Shown: positions 17,586-24,582 of the stretch, piece after piece | Numbering within the stretch: the stretch's first letter is position 1 | Layout of the letters: each line of letters starts with the position of its first letter | Assembly (NCBI GenBank): GCA_944326035.1 | Contig: CALVCS010000004.1 | Coordinates: 1 to 64,000 of the forward strand | Reading direction: 5' to 3' | DNA: 64,000 nt | Origin: an uncultured Alistipes sp. | Lineage (GTDB): Bacteria > Bacteroidota > Bacteroidia > Bacteroidales > Rikenellaceae | Program-made: the position numbers and the translations under genes | Notes under the pieces: model-generated | What the model was told of the DNA's origin: nothing | The model's input: only the letters and a program-made list of their open reading frames with translations | The model's database searches: none

Positions 17586-17593
17586 TAAAGATA
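17586..17593 (-). promoter_or_regulatory. -7 element for the metallo-hydrolase gene
   Basis: On the minus strand this reads TATCTTTA, 7 of the expected TAnnTTTG positions apart from the last base, 45 bases upstream of the start at 17540. Confidence 0.4.
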
Positions 17594-17711
17594 CAAAAAG
17601 AAAACGAAAGTAGAGACCGGGGCCCCAAAAAGGCCGGGCGAAGATCCGCGAGAGGGGAGTATTCACGTCAAGATTTCCCCAAGTATGAGTCAATTAGTAT
17701 GAACTGAAGAT

Positions 17712-17742
17712 TTTGGGAAAAAAGGAAAAAACTGTATTTTTG
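17712..17742 (+). promoter_or_regulatory. Consensus promoter of an orphan transcript
   Basis: TTTG (17712-17715), a 19-base spacer, then TATTTTTG (17735-17742). Both elements match the Bacteroidota consensus fully, including spacing, but no coding sequence follows on this strand. Confidence 0.7.
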
Positions 17743-17748
17743 TGCCGG

Positions 17749-17963
17749 TCAATCCGGTGGGGTGGGACTTTCGTACATCGAGTTCGATTTTTTGAAGCAG
17801 ATATACAAGCCCGATAGTGGCTTGCAGAACGATTCGCAGGAAAAGTTCTGAAGGATTCTACACAACCCTACGTCAGTTAGGATATTGTTGTAGAAGTTAG
17901 GTTAATAGTTAGTAGTTAGTGGGGTTGGTGCTATCGCAGGTCGGTAGCACCAACCTGTTTTTT
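17749..17963 (+). ncRNA. Candidate structured non-coding RNA of about 215 nt
   Basis: The stretch begins after a full-consensus promoter (17712-17742) and ends in a strong terminator (17923-17963). It contains no ATG at all on the plus strand, so it is unlikely to encode a protein. Several hairpins can be drawn: CAAGCC/GGCTTG, AGAAC/GTTCT, and a long one from TTCTAC...CAAC to GTTGTAGAA with an inner CCTA/TAGG. A single-stranded stretch of GTTAG repeats follows. I do not recognise tmRNA, RNase P RNA or SRP RNA. A 6S-like role is possible from length, but the 5' and 3' ends do not pair as 6S requires. The 3' part overlaps no gene; a minus-strand gene ends just beyond it at 17974. Confidence 0.55.
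17923..17963 (+). terminator. Terminator of the orphan transcript
   Basis: A 14-bp stem including one G-T pair: arms 17923-17936 (GGTTGGTGCTATCG) and 17942-17955 (CGGTAGCACCAACC), followed by TGTTTTTT. The T-run is only on the plus strand, so it does not serve the minus-strand gene that ends at 17974. Confidence 0.85.
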
Positions 17964-17973
17964 AGAGGGCGTA

Positions 17974-18979
17974 TCAGATGCGGGCTAACATCAGAAAACA
18001 GATATACAGCGTTATCCCTACGGACATCCAGAGATGTTCGGCGGTGGAGGCTTTTAACCCGGGGAAATGATAGGTTAAAGCCTGATGGGGACAGTGGGGA
18101 AGACACTCCCCACACAACGTGCAACTGCGACCGGGTTTCCCGCGTTGAATGTCGGCGGGGGTTAAGGCCCCATAAGGGCAATGAGCGGTGCAGTGCAGAC
18201 AGTGTGTGCATCGATCGGTCAGGCGGAATCGCCAGGGGGATAGCTCTTTCAGATAAGAGACCAGGGTCCCGAGCGGACAGTACAGCGAACAGTGGATCAT
18301 TTGTCTTCGTGGGTAGGATCCCAGGAGAATGACCCCAAGCCCTAATAGTCCGACGCCACCCCCCCCCCCATAGGGTTGCCTCCCAAGGTGAAAACCCCCA
18401 AAGACGTAATCCTCCTGCCACACCGATAAAAAGGGTTAGAATGCCGAGTCGGATGCGTTGTCTACGGGCATTGGAAAGTCGGCTGGGACGATAGGTATCT
18501 CCGGCGGACCAAGCATCCAGTGCACCGAAATAGCAGAGCTGATGGCACCAGGCACCTCCGGACAGCAGAACGGTGACCAGAAACAGCATCGGCATAAAGC
18601 CTAATTGCCATCGGTAGATCGCCCCTCCGAGGATGAGATCAGGAACCGGGAGGTGCAGTTGTCCGCTCATCAGAAAGCGCGGATCGACCCAGATGCCTAA
18701 TCCGAGTTGCCCGAAAAAGACGCACGTGAAGAGCAGCCACGTTCGTCGTCTCCAACGGTTGCGACTCTTCAGCGGATACATGCGTCCGTATAACCAACCG
18801 CCTGCCAAAGCAGCCAGGAAAATCTGCACCCAACCTCCACCGGTCATCCATCGTTCGCCGATCAGCATCGGCGGATCGACGAAAATCTGTACCATACAGA
18901 GCAGAAGAGCAATCGCACAGCCTGTCAGCACCGCCCAGCGCCGCTCTGATGAGACTCGATGTTTGGTCGGTTGATCCAT
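17974..18979 (-). pseudogene. Membrane 4Fe-4S protein (NapH-like), frame broken at a G11 tract
   Basis: Read with one G removed from the 11-G run (plus-strand C11 at 18359-18369), this gives a 334-residue membrane protein. The first part has several hydrophobic helices and the segment WCHQLCYFGALDA; after the tract come CSLYCPLGTL and two ferredoxin clusters, CTHCLHCTAHCPYGAL and CTLCGECLPHCPHQAL. That is the layout of NapH/CcoG-type electron-transfer proteins. As given, the frame from the start at 18979 continues past the tract to 17909 without the cluster residues (356 residues). The tract could be a phase switch, a slippage site, a true mutation or an assembly error. It starts 35 bases after the acetyltransferase gene and may be co-transcribed with it. 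Confidence 0.8.
18359..18369. repeat. Homopolymer C11 (G11 on the coding strand)
   Basis: Eleven consecutive C, by far the longest G/C run I saw in the window. It sits inside the membrane ferredoxin gene at about codon 205. A length of 10 or 13 restores the full frame. Confidence 0.95.
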
Positions 18980-19014
18980 GCCGCGATACCTTGACTTTAT
19001 AGAAAATGTCGGGA

Positions 19015-19548
19015 TTAATCCCGTTTCATGACAATGGCGTGCAAGTCCCGGCAGAAGCGTTCGTAGGTGGAGGCATCGATCGCGTGCGGATAGGTCAGAA
19101 TACGCAAATGGGCATCCTGATGTTCGCTCTCGTCGCGATAATGGGGTAGTGGGTGGAGGTAGGGATTCATGACGAATCCTAACCGTTGGTAGAAATGGAG
19201 TCGGCGCATCGAAACATCGTCGGTGATATCGTCGATCTCCAGGATAAGGGTGCGTTGAGTGTGTTGGATGAGCGATTGCAAAATACGGCTGCCGTATCCG
19301 CCTCCTCGCAAAGCGGGATTGATCGCATAGTGTTCGATATACAGATAGTCGTCGATTTCCCAATAGCCGATAAATCCGATGAGGGTTTCGGCCTCGCGGT
19401 ACACCACAAAATAGAAGTCTGGAGATCGCAGCGCGGTTTGCTGATGTTCCAAGGTGCGTTGTTCCGAGAGCGGAAAGCTCTGCTGGTAGATCTCCCACAC
19501 CGGCGAAAATAGAGGGTCGTTTATGTCGGTCAGACGGATAGCTTCCAT
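19015..19548 (-). CDS. GNAT-family N-acetyltransferase
   Basis: A 177-residue protein of the GNAT fold. The acetyl-CoA binding motif A is visible as INPALRGGGYGSRIL (about residues 75-89), after the strand LYIEHYAI. The C-terminal part with LHFYQRLGFVMNPY is the usual motif B. The acceptor substrate is unknown. I chose MEAIRL at 19548; the frame also offers an ATG 15 bases further up. The membrane ferredoxin gene follows 35 bases downstream on the same strand. Confidence 0.85.
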   Translation of the reverse strand: MEAIRLTDINDPLFSPVWEIYQQSFPLSEQRTLEHQQTALRSPDFYFVVYREAETLIGFIGYWEIDDYLYIEHYAINPALRGGGYGSRILQSLIQHTQRTLILEIDDITDDVSMRRLHFYQRLGFVMNPYLHPLPHYRDESEHQDAHLRILTYPHAIDASTYERFCRDLHAIVMKRD

Positions 19549-19605
19549 AGAAAATAGGTTCACAAGGGGATGATAACCGACGATGACAAGGTCGGTTCGA
19601 GTCGA

Positions 19606-20577
19606 TTAATAATAGGATTCCGGGTCAAGGTATTCGGCCAGATTCGAACGATCGATCAGTACCGAAGGATGATGCTCTTCTTTTTGGTCAGGAGTTTCGC
19701 CCAGAATGGCGATACGATAAGCCATCTCCACACAGCTTTGAATCATCTCCGGCGCATAGCGGGTGGTAGCGATCGCACGGGTGTTGTCGGATTGGATCAG
19801 ATCCAACAGCTTCTGTTCACCCCCACAGCCCACAACCACCTTGACGGTTGTATTCAGCTGTTCATTCAATGCCTCCAGCACGCCCAAGGCCAAGTCGTCG
19901 TCGGCGGTATAGACTGCATTGATTGCCTCTGCACCCTCGGATTCCAAGACGGATAGCATCATGGCTTTACCGGCCGCTTTCGTGGGGGTATTTACCAGAG
20001 AGTCGATGGTGGAAGTCCCGAGTTGGGTACGAAAAGCACGGATACGTATCTGGTAATCGGTGTCGGCCGCTTCCAGAATCAATACGTGGGGAGGGGTTGC
20101 ACCCAGGGTATCCTGAATAAAGGTGGCGGCTTGTTGTCCGGCCTGTTCATTGTCTCCGGTGACCAGATAGGCGTACTCGACATTCTCCACGGCCCGTTCG
20201 AAAAAGATCAGCGGAATTTGTGCTTTGAGAATGGTGTCGAGGCTTCGGGCATCCTGACCCACCGGGGAAAGGATGATGACTCGACACGGATTCTCTTCCG
20301 GATAGGCCATATTGATTAATTGAGCGCGTTGACTGGCGCTATCGGTTAGGGTGCTGGATGATTGCGCATTGGCGAGATAATAGGGCAGGCTATAGGAGGC
20401 CGCTTTGACCGTTCCGAACTTGGAGACAGCCGCGCCCCAATTGTTATTGCGCGGAGCCAACGCTATGCCGATACGATCGGTGATGAATTCCGAAGGTTTG
20501 AGGCATCCGCTCATGAACAACAGGCAGGCTATCCCACTGACGAGGGGGAATAGATAAGATCTTTTCGGCCATTTCAT
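19606..20577 (-). CDS. LacI/RbsB-type substrate-binding lipoprotein
   Basis: A 323-residue protein. The N terminus has a signal sequence and lipobox (LLFMSGC, cysteine near residue 25). The rest is a two-lobe periplasmic binding fold of the ribose-binding type: PLIFFERAVENVEYAYLVTGDNEQAG and the late segment AVYTADDDLALGVLEAL are typical. No ABC permease or ATPase gene is nearby, so it may work as a sensor partner or with an unlinked transporter. An ATG two codons earlier (20583) is also possible. A palindrome and promoter lie upstream (20605-20632). Confidence 0.82.
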   Translation of the reverse strand: MKWPKRSYLFPLVSGIACLLFMSGCLKPSEFITDRIGIALAPRNNNWGAAVSKFGTVKAASYSLPYYLANAQSSSTLTDSASQRAQLINMAYPEENPCRVIILSPVGQDARSLDTILKAQIPLIFFERAVENVEYAYLVTGDNEQAGQQAATFIQDTLGATPPHVLILEAADTDYQIRIRAFRTQLGTSTIDSLVNTPTKAAGKAMMLSVLESEGAEAINAVYTADDDLALGVLEALNEQLNTTVKVVVGCGGEQKLLDLIQSDNTRAIATTRYAPEMIQSCVEMAYRIAILGETPDQKEEHHPSVLIDRSNLAEYLDPESYY

Positions 20578-20604
20578 GTACATATCGGTCGGTTTTGAGT
20601 CTGA

Positions 20605-20620
20605 ATGCCGGGAACGGCAT
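20605..20620. promoter_or_regulatory. Palindrome ATGCCG-GGAA-CGGCAT in the leader of the binding-protein gene
   Basis: Perfect 6-bp arms around 4 bases, lying directly downstream of the -7 element and 22-28 bases before the start codon. It may be an operator, or a hairpin in the 5' leader. Confidence 0.45.
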
Positions 20621-20624
20621 GTTG

Positions 20625-20632
20625 CAAAAGTA
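20625..20632 (-). promoter_or_regulatory. -7 element for the binding-protein gene
   Basis: On the minus strand this reads TACTTTTG (TAnnTTTG), 48 bases upstream of the start at 20577. The rest of the gap to 20780 shows no gene. Confidence 0.5.
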
Positions 20633-20780
20633 TATTTTTTCCACGGGATTGCCTAATCGGCGAGGACGATTCACGCAGGCTGGGATGTCCAATCATCGGA
20701 TGCTCTTCTACTCACTTAGGGTAAACAGGAGGTGAAGAAACTTCGATCCTCCTCGCTCTTGTGAACAAGATTCATCCCGT

Positions 20781-21497
20781 TTAAAGAGCAGATTCCCGGT
20801 CGGGATGCCCTGACCGGAGCGACGGCTCTTGGGCTTGCAGGGCGTGATTGAGGAAAAGATGTAGAGGCGTCATCTGTTTGAAGGTGCGTAAGGCGGTGTC
20901 GACAAACGATGGATGACAGACAGCGTCATCCGAAAACATTTTATAGACATAAAATGACGTGAGTTTCAGATAGTCTGCTCCGGGAAAATCTTTATCGAAT
21001 CCGGCCGGGACCCTTTTTAGGGTCTTCTCTTCCCGACACAGATCGCCGAAGGTGCGGTGGAAGGAGGGCGCGTGTATAAGAGACGAAAACGTATTCCACT
21101 CGTCGACGATGGCTTCTCGGACGGCTTTTAAACGATCTTTGTCCGGCATGTATAAACCGCCAGAGAGCATACTTCCGCCCGGTTCGATATGGAGGTAGAA
21201 GACAGAGGTGCGGCAATGGGTGTTGCCTTCCGGACTGAAGACGAGTCCGATATGGGTTTTATATGGGGTTTTGTCGGGCGAAAAGCGGGTGTCGCGAGCT
21301 ATGCGAAACATGCATTTGCGCAGATCGGGATAGCCGATCGACGGATCGAGGTGGTTGAGCCCGACGATCATCTCCGAGGCGGTTTCCAGGACATTGTTCC
21401 GGGCCGCCTCGCAAGCCGACTTATGGGCATGATACCATTCGCGGTAATTATTCGCGCGCAGGTCTTGCAGAAAATGGAGCGTACTAGGTTCTATCAT
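20781..21497 (-). CDS. DUF2461 domain protein
   Basis: A 238-residue protein. The opening TLHFLQDLRANNYREWYHAH, the FRIARDTRFSPDKTPYKTHIG segment and the GGSMLSGGLYMPD segment are the signature of DUF2461, widespread in bacteria and eukaryotes with no proven function. The length is typical of the family. I chose the ATG at 21497 (MIEPS); an ATG 9 bases upstream (MPIM) is also possible. It is divergent from the acetyltransferase gene at 21685. Confidence 0.85.
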   Translation of the reverse strand: MIEPSTLHFLQDLRANNYREWYHAHKSACEAARNNVLETASEMIVGLNHLDPSIGYPDLRKCMFRIARDTRFSPDKTPYKTHIGLVFSPEGNTHCRTSVFYLHIEPGGSMLSGGLYMPDKDRLKAVREAIVDEWNTFSSLIHAPSFHRTFGDLCREEKTLKRVPAGFDKDFPGADYLKLTSFYVYKMFSDDAVCHPSFVDTALRTFKQMTPLHLFLNHALQAQEPSLRSGHPDRESAL

Positions 21498-21649
21498 GAT
21501 GGGCATAAAGAAGTGTGCGCAAGATACGAATTTGTGTATTGCGATCCAATGTTTTTTGAAAGTCGTTCGGTCGAAGTATGCCTTCATAGGGGGCACGACG
21601 GGCCGGAAGTTTATTTCGGGATTTCGTTGGACGAACCCGGAAAAACGCG

Positions 21650-21657
21650 TATCTTTC
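21650..21657 (+). promoter_or_regulatory. -7 element for the GNAT-kinase pair
   Basis: TATCTTTC, one base short of TAnnTTTG, 28 bases upstream of the start at 21685. Confidence 0.4.
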
Positions 21658-21684
21658 GCCATCCAAAACGAACCTAATGAATCT

Positions 21685-22227
21685 ATGGAGTCTGAAATCA
21701 CGATACGTCCTGAAAGCCCGCGGGAGTTTTCCGCGGTATACGATCTAGTGCGGGTGGCGTTTTTGTCGGCCAAAATCTCGGCCGGAGATGAACAGGATTA
21801 CGTCAGCTATTTGCGTCAAAGTGCCAACTATATTCCCGAACTCTCTTTAGTGGCTTATTGCGGGGATCAGTTGGTCGGACATCTGATGATGAGTAAAAGT
21901 TTTATTCGCCCGGACCGCGTTTGTGTTCCTCGGCTGGAACCGTTTCGACTGTTGTTATTGGCTCCGCTGGCTGTCGAACTCCGGCATCGGAAACAGGGTA
22001 TTGGCGCACAACTGGTGCAGAATGCTTTTCAGCGGGCCGCCCAATTGGGATGGAGTGCCGTGGCGGTGGTGGGTGATCCGGCCTATTATGAGCGTATGGG
22101 GTTTGTCCCGGCTGCCCGTTATGGTATTTATGCGGCGGGAGATCGCCAAATGTATGAACCTTATCTGCTGGTCAAAGAGTTGACGCCCGGGGTATTGGAT
22201 TCGGTCAGCGGGACCATTGATCTGTAA
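21685..22227 (+). CDS. GNAT-family N-acetyltransferase (YhbS-like)
   Basis: A 180-residue protein of the COG3153/YhbS type. It shows LAPLAVELRHRKQGIGAQLV, the acetyl-CoA site, and the later AVVGDPAYYERMGFVPA, which is characteristic of this subgroup. The start at 21685 follows a near-consensus -7 element; the frame extends upstream across the DUF2461 start but without similarity. Its stop overlaps the start of the fructosamine kinase gene by one base, so the two are translationally coupled. The substrate is unknown. Confidence 0.85.
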   Translation: MESEITIRPESPREFSAVYDLVRVAFLSAKISAGDEQDYVSYLRQSANYIPELSLVAYCGDQLVGHLMMSKSFIRPDRVCVPRLEPFRLLLLAPLAVELRHRKQGIGAQLVQNAFQRAAQLGWSAVAVVGDPAYYERMGFVPAARYGIYAAGDRQMYEPYLLVKELTPGVLDSVSGTIDL

Positions 22228-23102
22228 TGCGGATGAATACCTCGCTGTCAAAACGTTTGGAAGCGAGTCTGGGCGAGAAACTGACTGAGGAATCGCTCCG
22301 TCATGTGACCTATGGCGGGGTCATACAAACCCGTTCCGGCCAGGCCTATTTTTTGAAAAGAGGTCTGCCGGGCCGACAATATCGCTGCGAGGCCCATGGT
22401 CTGCACGAATTGGGGCAGACGGGTGAAATAGCGGTAGCTGATCCGGTGGCGGTCGGGGAGGATTTCGTGTTGACCCGTTATGTGATTCCCGGAAAAATGC
22501 CTTCCGATTTTTTTACGGTTTTGGGACGGTCACTGGCTCGCGTGCATCGTCATACGGCGGCGACCTTCGGCTTTTATGAAGATAATTTTATCGGGGCGAC
22601 ACCCCAACTCAATCGAGCCGAAGGCGCCGAAAAAAACGATTGGACGGTATTCTATTTCCAAAAAAGATTGAAGTATCAGTATCGGTTGGCGGAGCGAAAT
22701 GGGTATGTTTCTTCCTCTTTACGATCCGATTTTGCCTTTCTGGAACGCCATCTGCCGGAGTGGTTAAAGGGCAGTGAAGAAGCTCCCTGTTTGATACATG
22801 GGGATTTGTGGAGCGGAAATTTTTTGTGTGGTCCGTCGGGCGAGGGTGTATTGATCGATCCGGCCGTTTATTACGGACATCGCGAAGCCGAATTGGCCAT
22901 GACACGTCTTTTCGGGGGATTCCCCGCCGCGTTTTATCGGGCCTATATGGAGGAATATCCGCTTCCCGAGGGGTGGAAGTTTCGGGAAAATCTCTATCGC
23001 TTGTATCATCTGTTGAACCATCTGAATCTCTTTGGCCGAGGTTATTTGCCCGAAGTAGAGGAAACCCTGCACAGCTACCGGACGAAAACGGAGGGATTTT
23101 AG
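22227..23102 (+). CDS. Fructosamine kinase family protein
   Basis: A 291-residue kinase-like protein. The early GGVIQTRSGQAYFLKRG carries the nucleotide-binding lysine; the catalytic loop LIHGDLWSGNFL and the metal motif LIDPAVYYGHREAE are complete; the C-terminal RLYHLLNHLNLFG is the family end. Relatives phosphorylate ketoamines formed by glycation of proteins, which then fall off, so this is a repair enzyme in the known cases. It overlaps the acetyltransferase gene by one base. Confidence 0.9.
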   Translation: MRMNTSLSKRLEASLGEKLTEESLRHVTYGGVIQTRSGQAYFLKRGLPGRQYRCEAHGLHELGQTGEIAVADPVAVGEDFVLTRYVIPGKMPSDFFTVLGRSLARVHRHTAATFGFYEDNFIGATPQLNRAEGAEKNDWTVFYFQKRLKYQYRLAERNGYVSSSLRSDFAFLERHLPEWLKGSEEAPCLIHGDLWSGNFLCGPSGEGVLIDPAVYYGHREAELAMTRLFGGFPAAFYRAYMEEYPLPEGWKFRENLYRLYHLLNHLNLFGRGYLPEVEETLHSYRTKTEGF

Positions 23103-23205
23103 GCCCTCTCGTCGCGAGTAGAGCATCTTGGTAAGCTTATTATAGCAGAGTTTCCCGGAGGGCGTGGTTGCAGCGTGGCCGGAAACAGCTTCTGGCGGGG
23201 ATATG

Positions 23206-23236
23206 AATTACGGTTCCTGTTACCTAAATTACGGTT
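23206..23236 (+). promoter_or_regulatory. Direct repeat AATTACGGTT, 21-bp spacing, before the AraC gene
   Basis: Copies at 23206-23215 and 23227-23236 are exact over 10 bases, with a 21-bp start-to-start distance, i.e. two helical turns. AraC-type regulators bind paired half-sites with this spacing, and the repeat ends 15 bases before the -33 region of the araC-type gene. An autoregulatory operator is the simplest reading. Confidence 0.5.
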
Positions 23237-23250
23237 TTGTGTCGGCGGAC

Positions 23251-23282
23251 TTTTCGGAAACGTGGGGAAACGCCTATCTTTG
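23251..23282 (+). promoter_or_regulatory. Promoter of the AraC-family gene
   Basis: TTTT at 23251-23254 (weak -33), a 20-base spacer, and TATCTTTG at 23275-23282 (full -7 match). The start codon at 23308 follows 25 bases later. Confidence 0.55.
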
Positions 23283-23307
23283 TTTCGTTCACTGCAAAAA
23301 CACGGTT

Positions 23308-24210
23308 ATGGATACATTGGTTCGGATCGAAACGGTGGCTCAGTACAACGACTTGTTGGGCGTGGAAACGCTCCATCCGTTGGTGAGTGTGGTCGATATG
23401 TCTCAAGCAAACCCTATTCGACATTTTCGTCAACTATACGGTCTTTATGCCCTGTTCCTCAAGGAAGTTAAGTGTGGAAATCTGATTTATGGCCGTCAAT
23501 ATTACGACTATCAGGAGGGTACGCTGGTCTGTTTGGCTCCCGGACAAATCATTGGTATGGAAGATAATGGGGAGGTGTTTCAACCCAAAGGATGGGCCTT
23601 GGTCTTTCATCCGGACCTGATTCGGGGAACCTCCCTGGGGCAACATATGCGGGAATATACGTTTTTCTCCTATGCCGTTAACGAAGCCTTGCATCTGTCG
23701 GAACGAGAACGTCAATTGGTGGTCGATTCGTTTCTGAAGATTCGGCACGAACTGGAACACGCCATTGATCGACATAGCAAACGTCTGATTGCGATCAATA
23801 TTGAGATGTTGCTGGACTACTGCCTGCGTTTTTACGAACGCCAGTTTATAACACGTTCTCACGTGAATCACGATGTGCTGACGCGGTTCGAATCGCTGTT
23901 GGATCGCTATTTTGCCGAGGGACGGACGCAACGAGAAGGGCTGCCGACCGTAAAATATTGTGCCGGCGAACTCTGCCTGTCGCCCAATTATTTTGGTGAT
24001 CTGGTCAAGAAGGAGACGGGGAAAACAGCTCAGGAATATATCCAGTTCAAACTGATCGATCTGGCGAAAGAACGCATTCTCGATCCGGAAAAAACGATCG
24101 GACAGGTGGCCTATGAACTGGGGTTTCAATATCCGCAGCATTTCACGCGTTTGTTCAAAAAGGTGGTCGGACAAACCCCGAATGAATATCGTACACAGAA
24201 AGGGTCTTAA
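23308..24210 (+). CDS. AraC-family transcriptional regulator
   Basis: A 300-residue protein. The N-terminal half (to about 180) resembles the cupin-like ligand domain of AraC regulators, and the C-terminal 100 residues are two helix-turn-helix units, with the typical LCLSPNYFGDLVKKETGKTAQEY and VAYELGFQYPQHFTRLFKKVVGQTPNEYR (shown here in part). The start at 23308 follows a promoter ending at 23282; the frame runs upstream but through promoter sequence. The target genes are not evident; it lies between fructosamine kinase and the trp operon. Confidence 0.9.
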   Translation: MDTLVRIETVAQYNDLLGVETLHPLVSVVDMSQANPIRHFRQLYGLYALFLKEVKCGNLIYGRQYYDYQEGTLVCLAPGQIIGMEDNGEVFQPKGWALVFHPDLIRGTSLGQHMREYTFFSYAVNEALHLSERERQLVVDSFLKIRHELEHAIDRHSKRLIAINIEMLLDYCLRFYERQFITRSHVNHDVLTRFESLLDRYFAEGRTQREGLPTVKYCAGELCLSPNYFGDLVKKETGKTAQEYIQFKLIDLAKERILDPEKTIGQVAYELGFQYPQHFTRLFKKVVGQTPNEYRTQKGS

Positions 24211-24354
24211 TCTGCTGCTCTTGCGGTCCGAATAGGGTTGAAACGTACAGTCCACCTGTTGAATAGGGGCCTGCCTCTCACTCGATGGATCAACGATTCG
24301 AAGCGCTCTTAAGTTCGGCCGAGGAGGGAAGAATGTAAAAATTCTTCGTTTTTG

Positions 24355-24386
24355 TTTGAATATTTCTCCTATATCGGTTATCTTTA
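24355..24386 (+). promoter_or_regulatory. Promoter of the trp operon
   Basis: TTTG (24355-24358), a 20-base spacer and TATCTTTA (24379-24386). The first matches the -33 consensus, the second misses only the last base of the -7 element. A short inverted repeat AGAAT/ATTCT (about 24330-24345) lies just upstream. The leader ORF begins about 26 bases after the expected transcription start. Confidence 0.6.
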
Positions 24387-24418
24387 CCCCCGAAATCAAA
24401 AAATAAGATAAATCCACG

Positions 24419-24481
24419 ATGAATTACGTGATGGTAAATACCTGCTTCTGGTGGCGCCGCTTACTACTCCCCAAGTCGTAA
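24419..24481 (+). CDS. trp leader peptide with tandem Trp codons
   Basis: A 20-residue peptide, MNYVMVNTCF-WWRRLLLPKS, ending in TAA at 24479-24481. Residues 11 and 12 are encoded by TGG TGG (24449-24454). It lies between the trp promoter and a strong terminator hairpin (24524-24556), the arrangement by which ribosome stalling at Trp codons decides whether transcription continues into trpB. The stop region repeats GTCGTAA (24475-24481), which is also in the left arm of the terminator (24532-24538), so the right arm could pair with either. It is below the size most gene callers report. Confidence 0.72.
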   Translation: MNYVMVNTCFWWRRLLLPKS

Positions 24482-24523
24482 GGAAACCAGTCGCGTGTAT
24501 ATACATCATAAACAATATTACCC

Positions 24524-24556
24524 AAAAGGCTGTCGTAACTTACGACAGCCTTTTTT
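24524..24556 (+). terminator. Attenuator terminator in the trp leader
   Basis: A 15-bp inverted repeat (arms 24524-24538 and 24540-24554, core GGCTGTCGTAA) followed by TTTTTT. It lies 26 bases before the trpB start codon, so unless it is disrupted transcription should stop before the structural genes. Confidence 0.85.
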
Positions 24557-24582
24557 GTTTTTACCCCCCTAAAAATAGACGC

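Noticed and set aside
17749..17963. 6S RNA
   Set aside because: Length fits, but the ends do not pair into the closed rod with a central bubble; kept only as a generic candidate RNA.
18359..18369. Calling the ferredoxin gene simply dead
   Set aside because: Apart from the homopolymer, both halves are intact with all cluster cysteines, so a switch or sequencing error is at least as likely as decay.
17909..19498. A single 529-residue minus-strand reading frame
   Set aside because: Its first 173 codons are a shadow of the acetyltransferase gene and its end is out-of-frame sequence after the G11 tract; only the part from 18979 to the tract is real protein.
23861..23881. parS-like site (TTCTCACGTGAATC)
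   Set aside because: Only about 12 of 16 bases match the parS consensus, it lies inside the AraC gene, and it is far from parAB.
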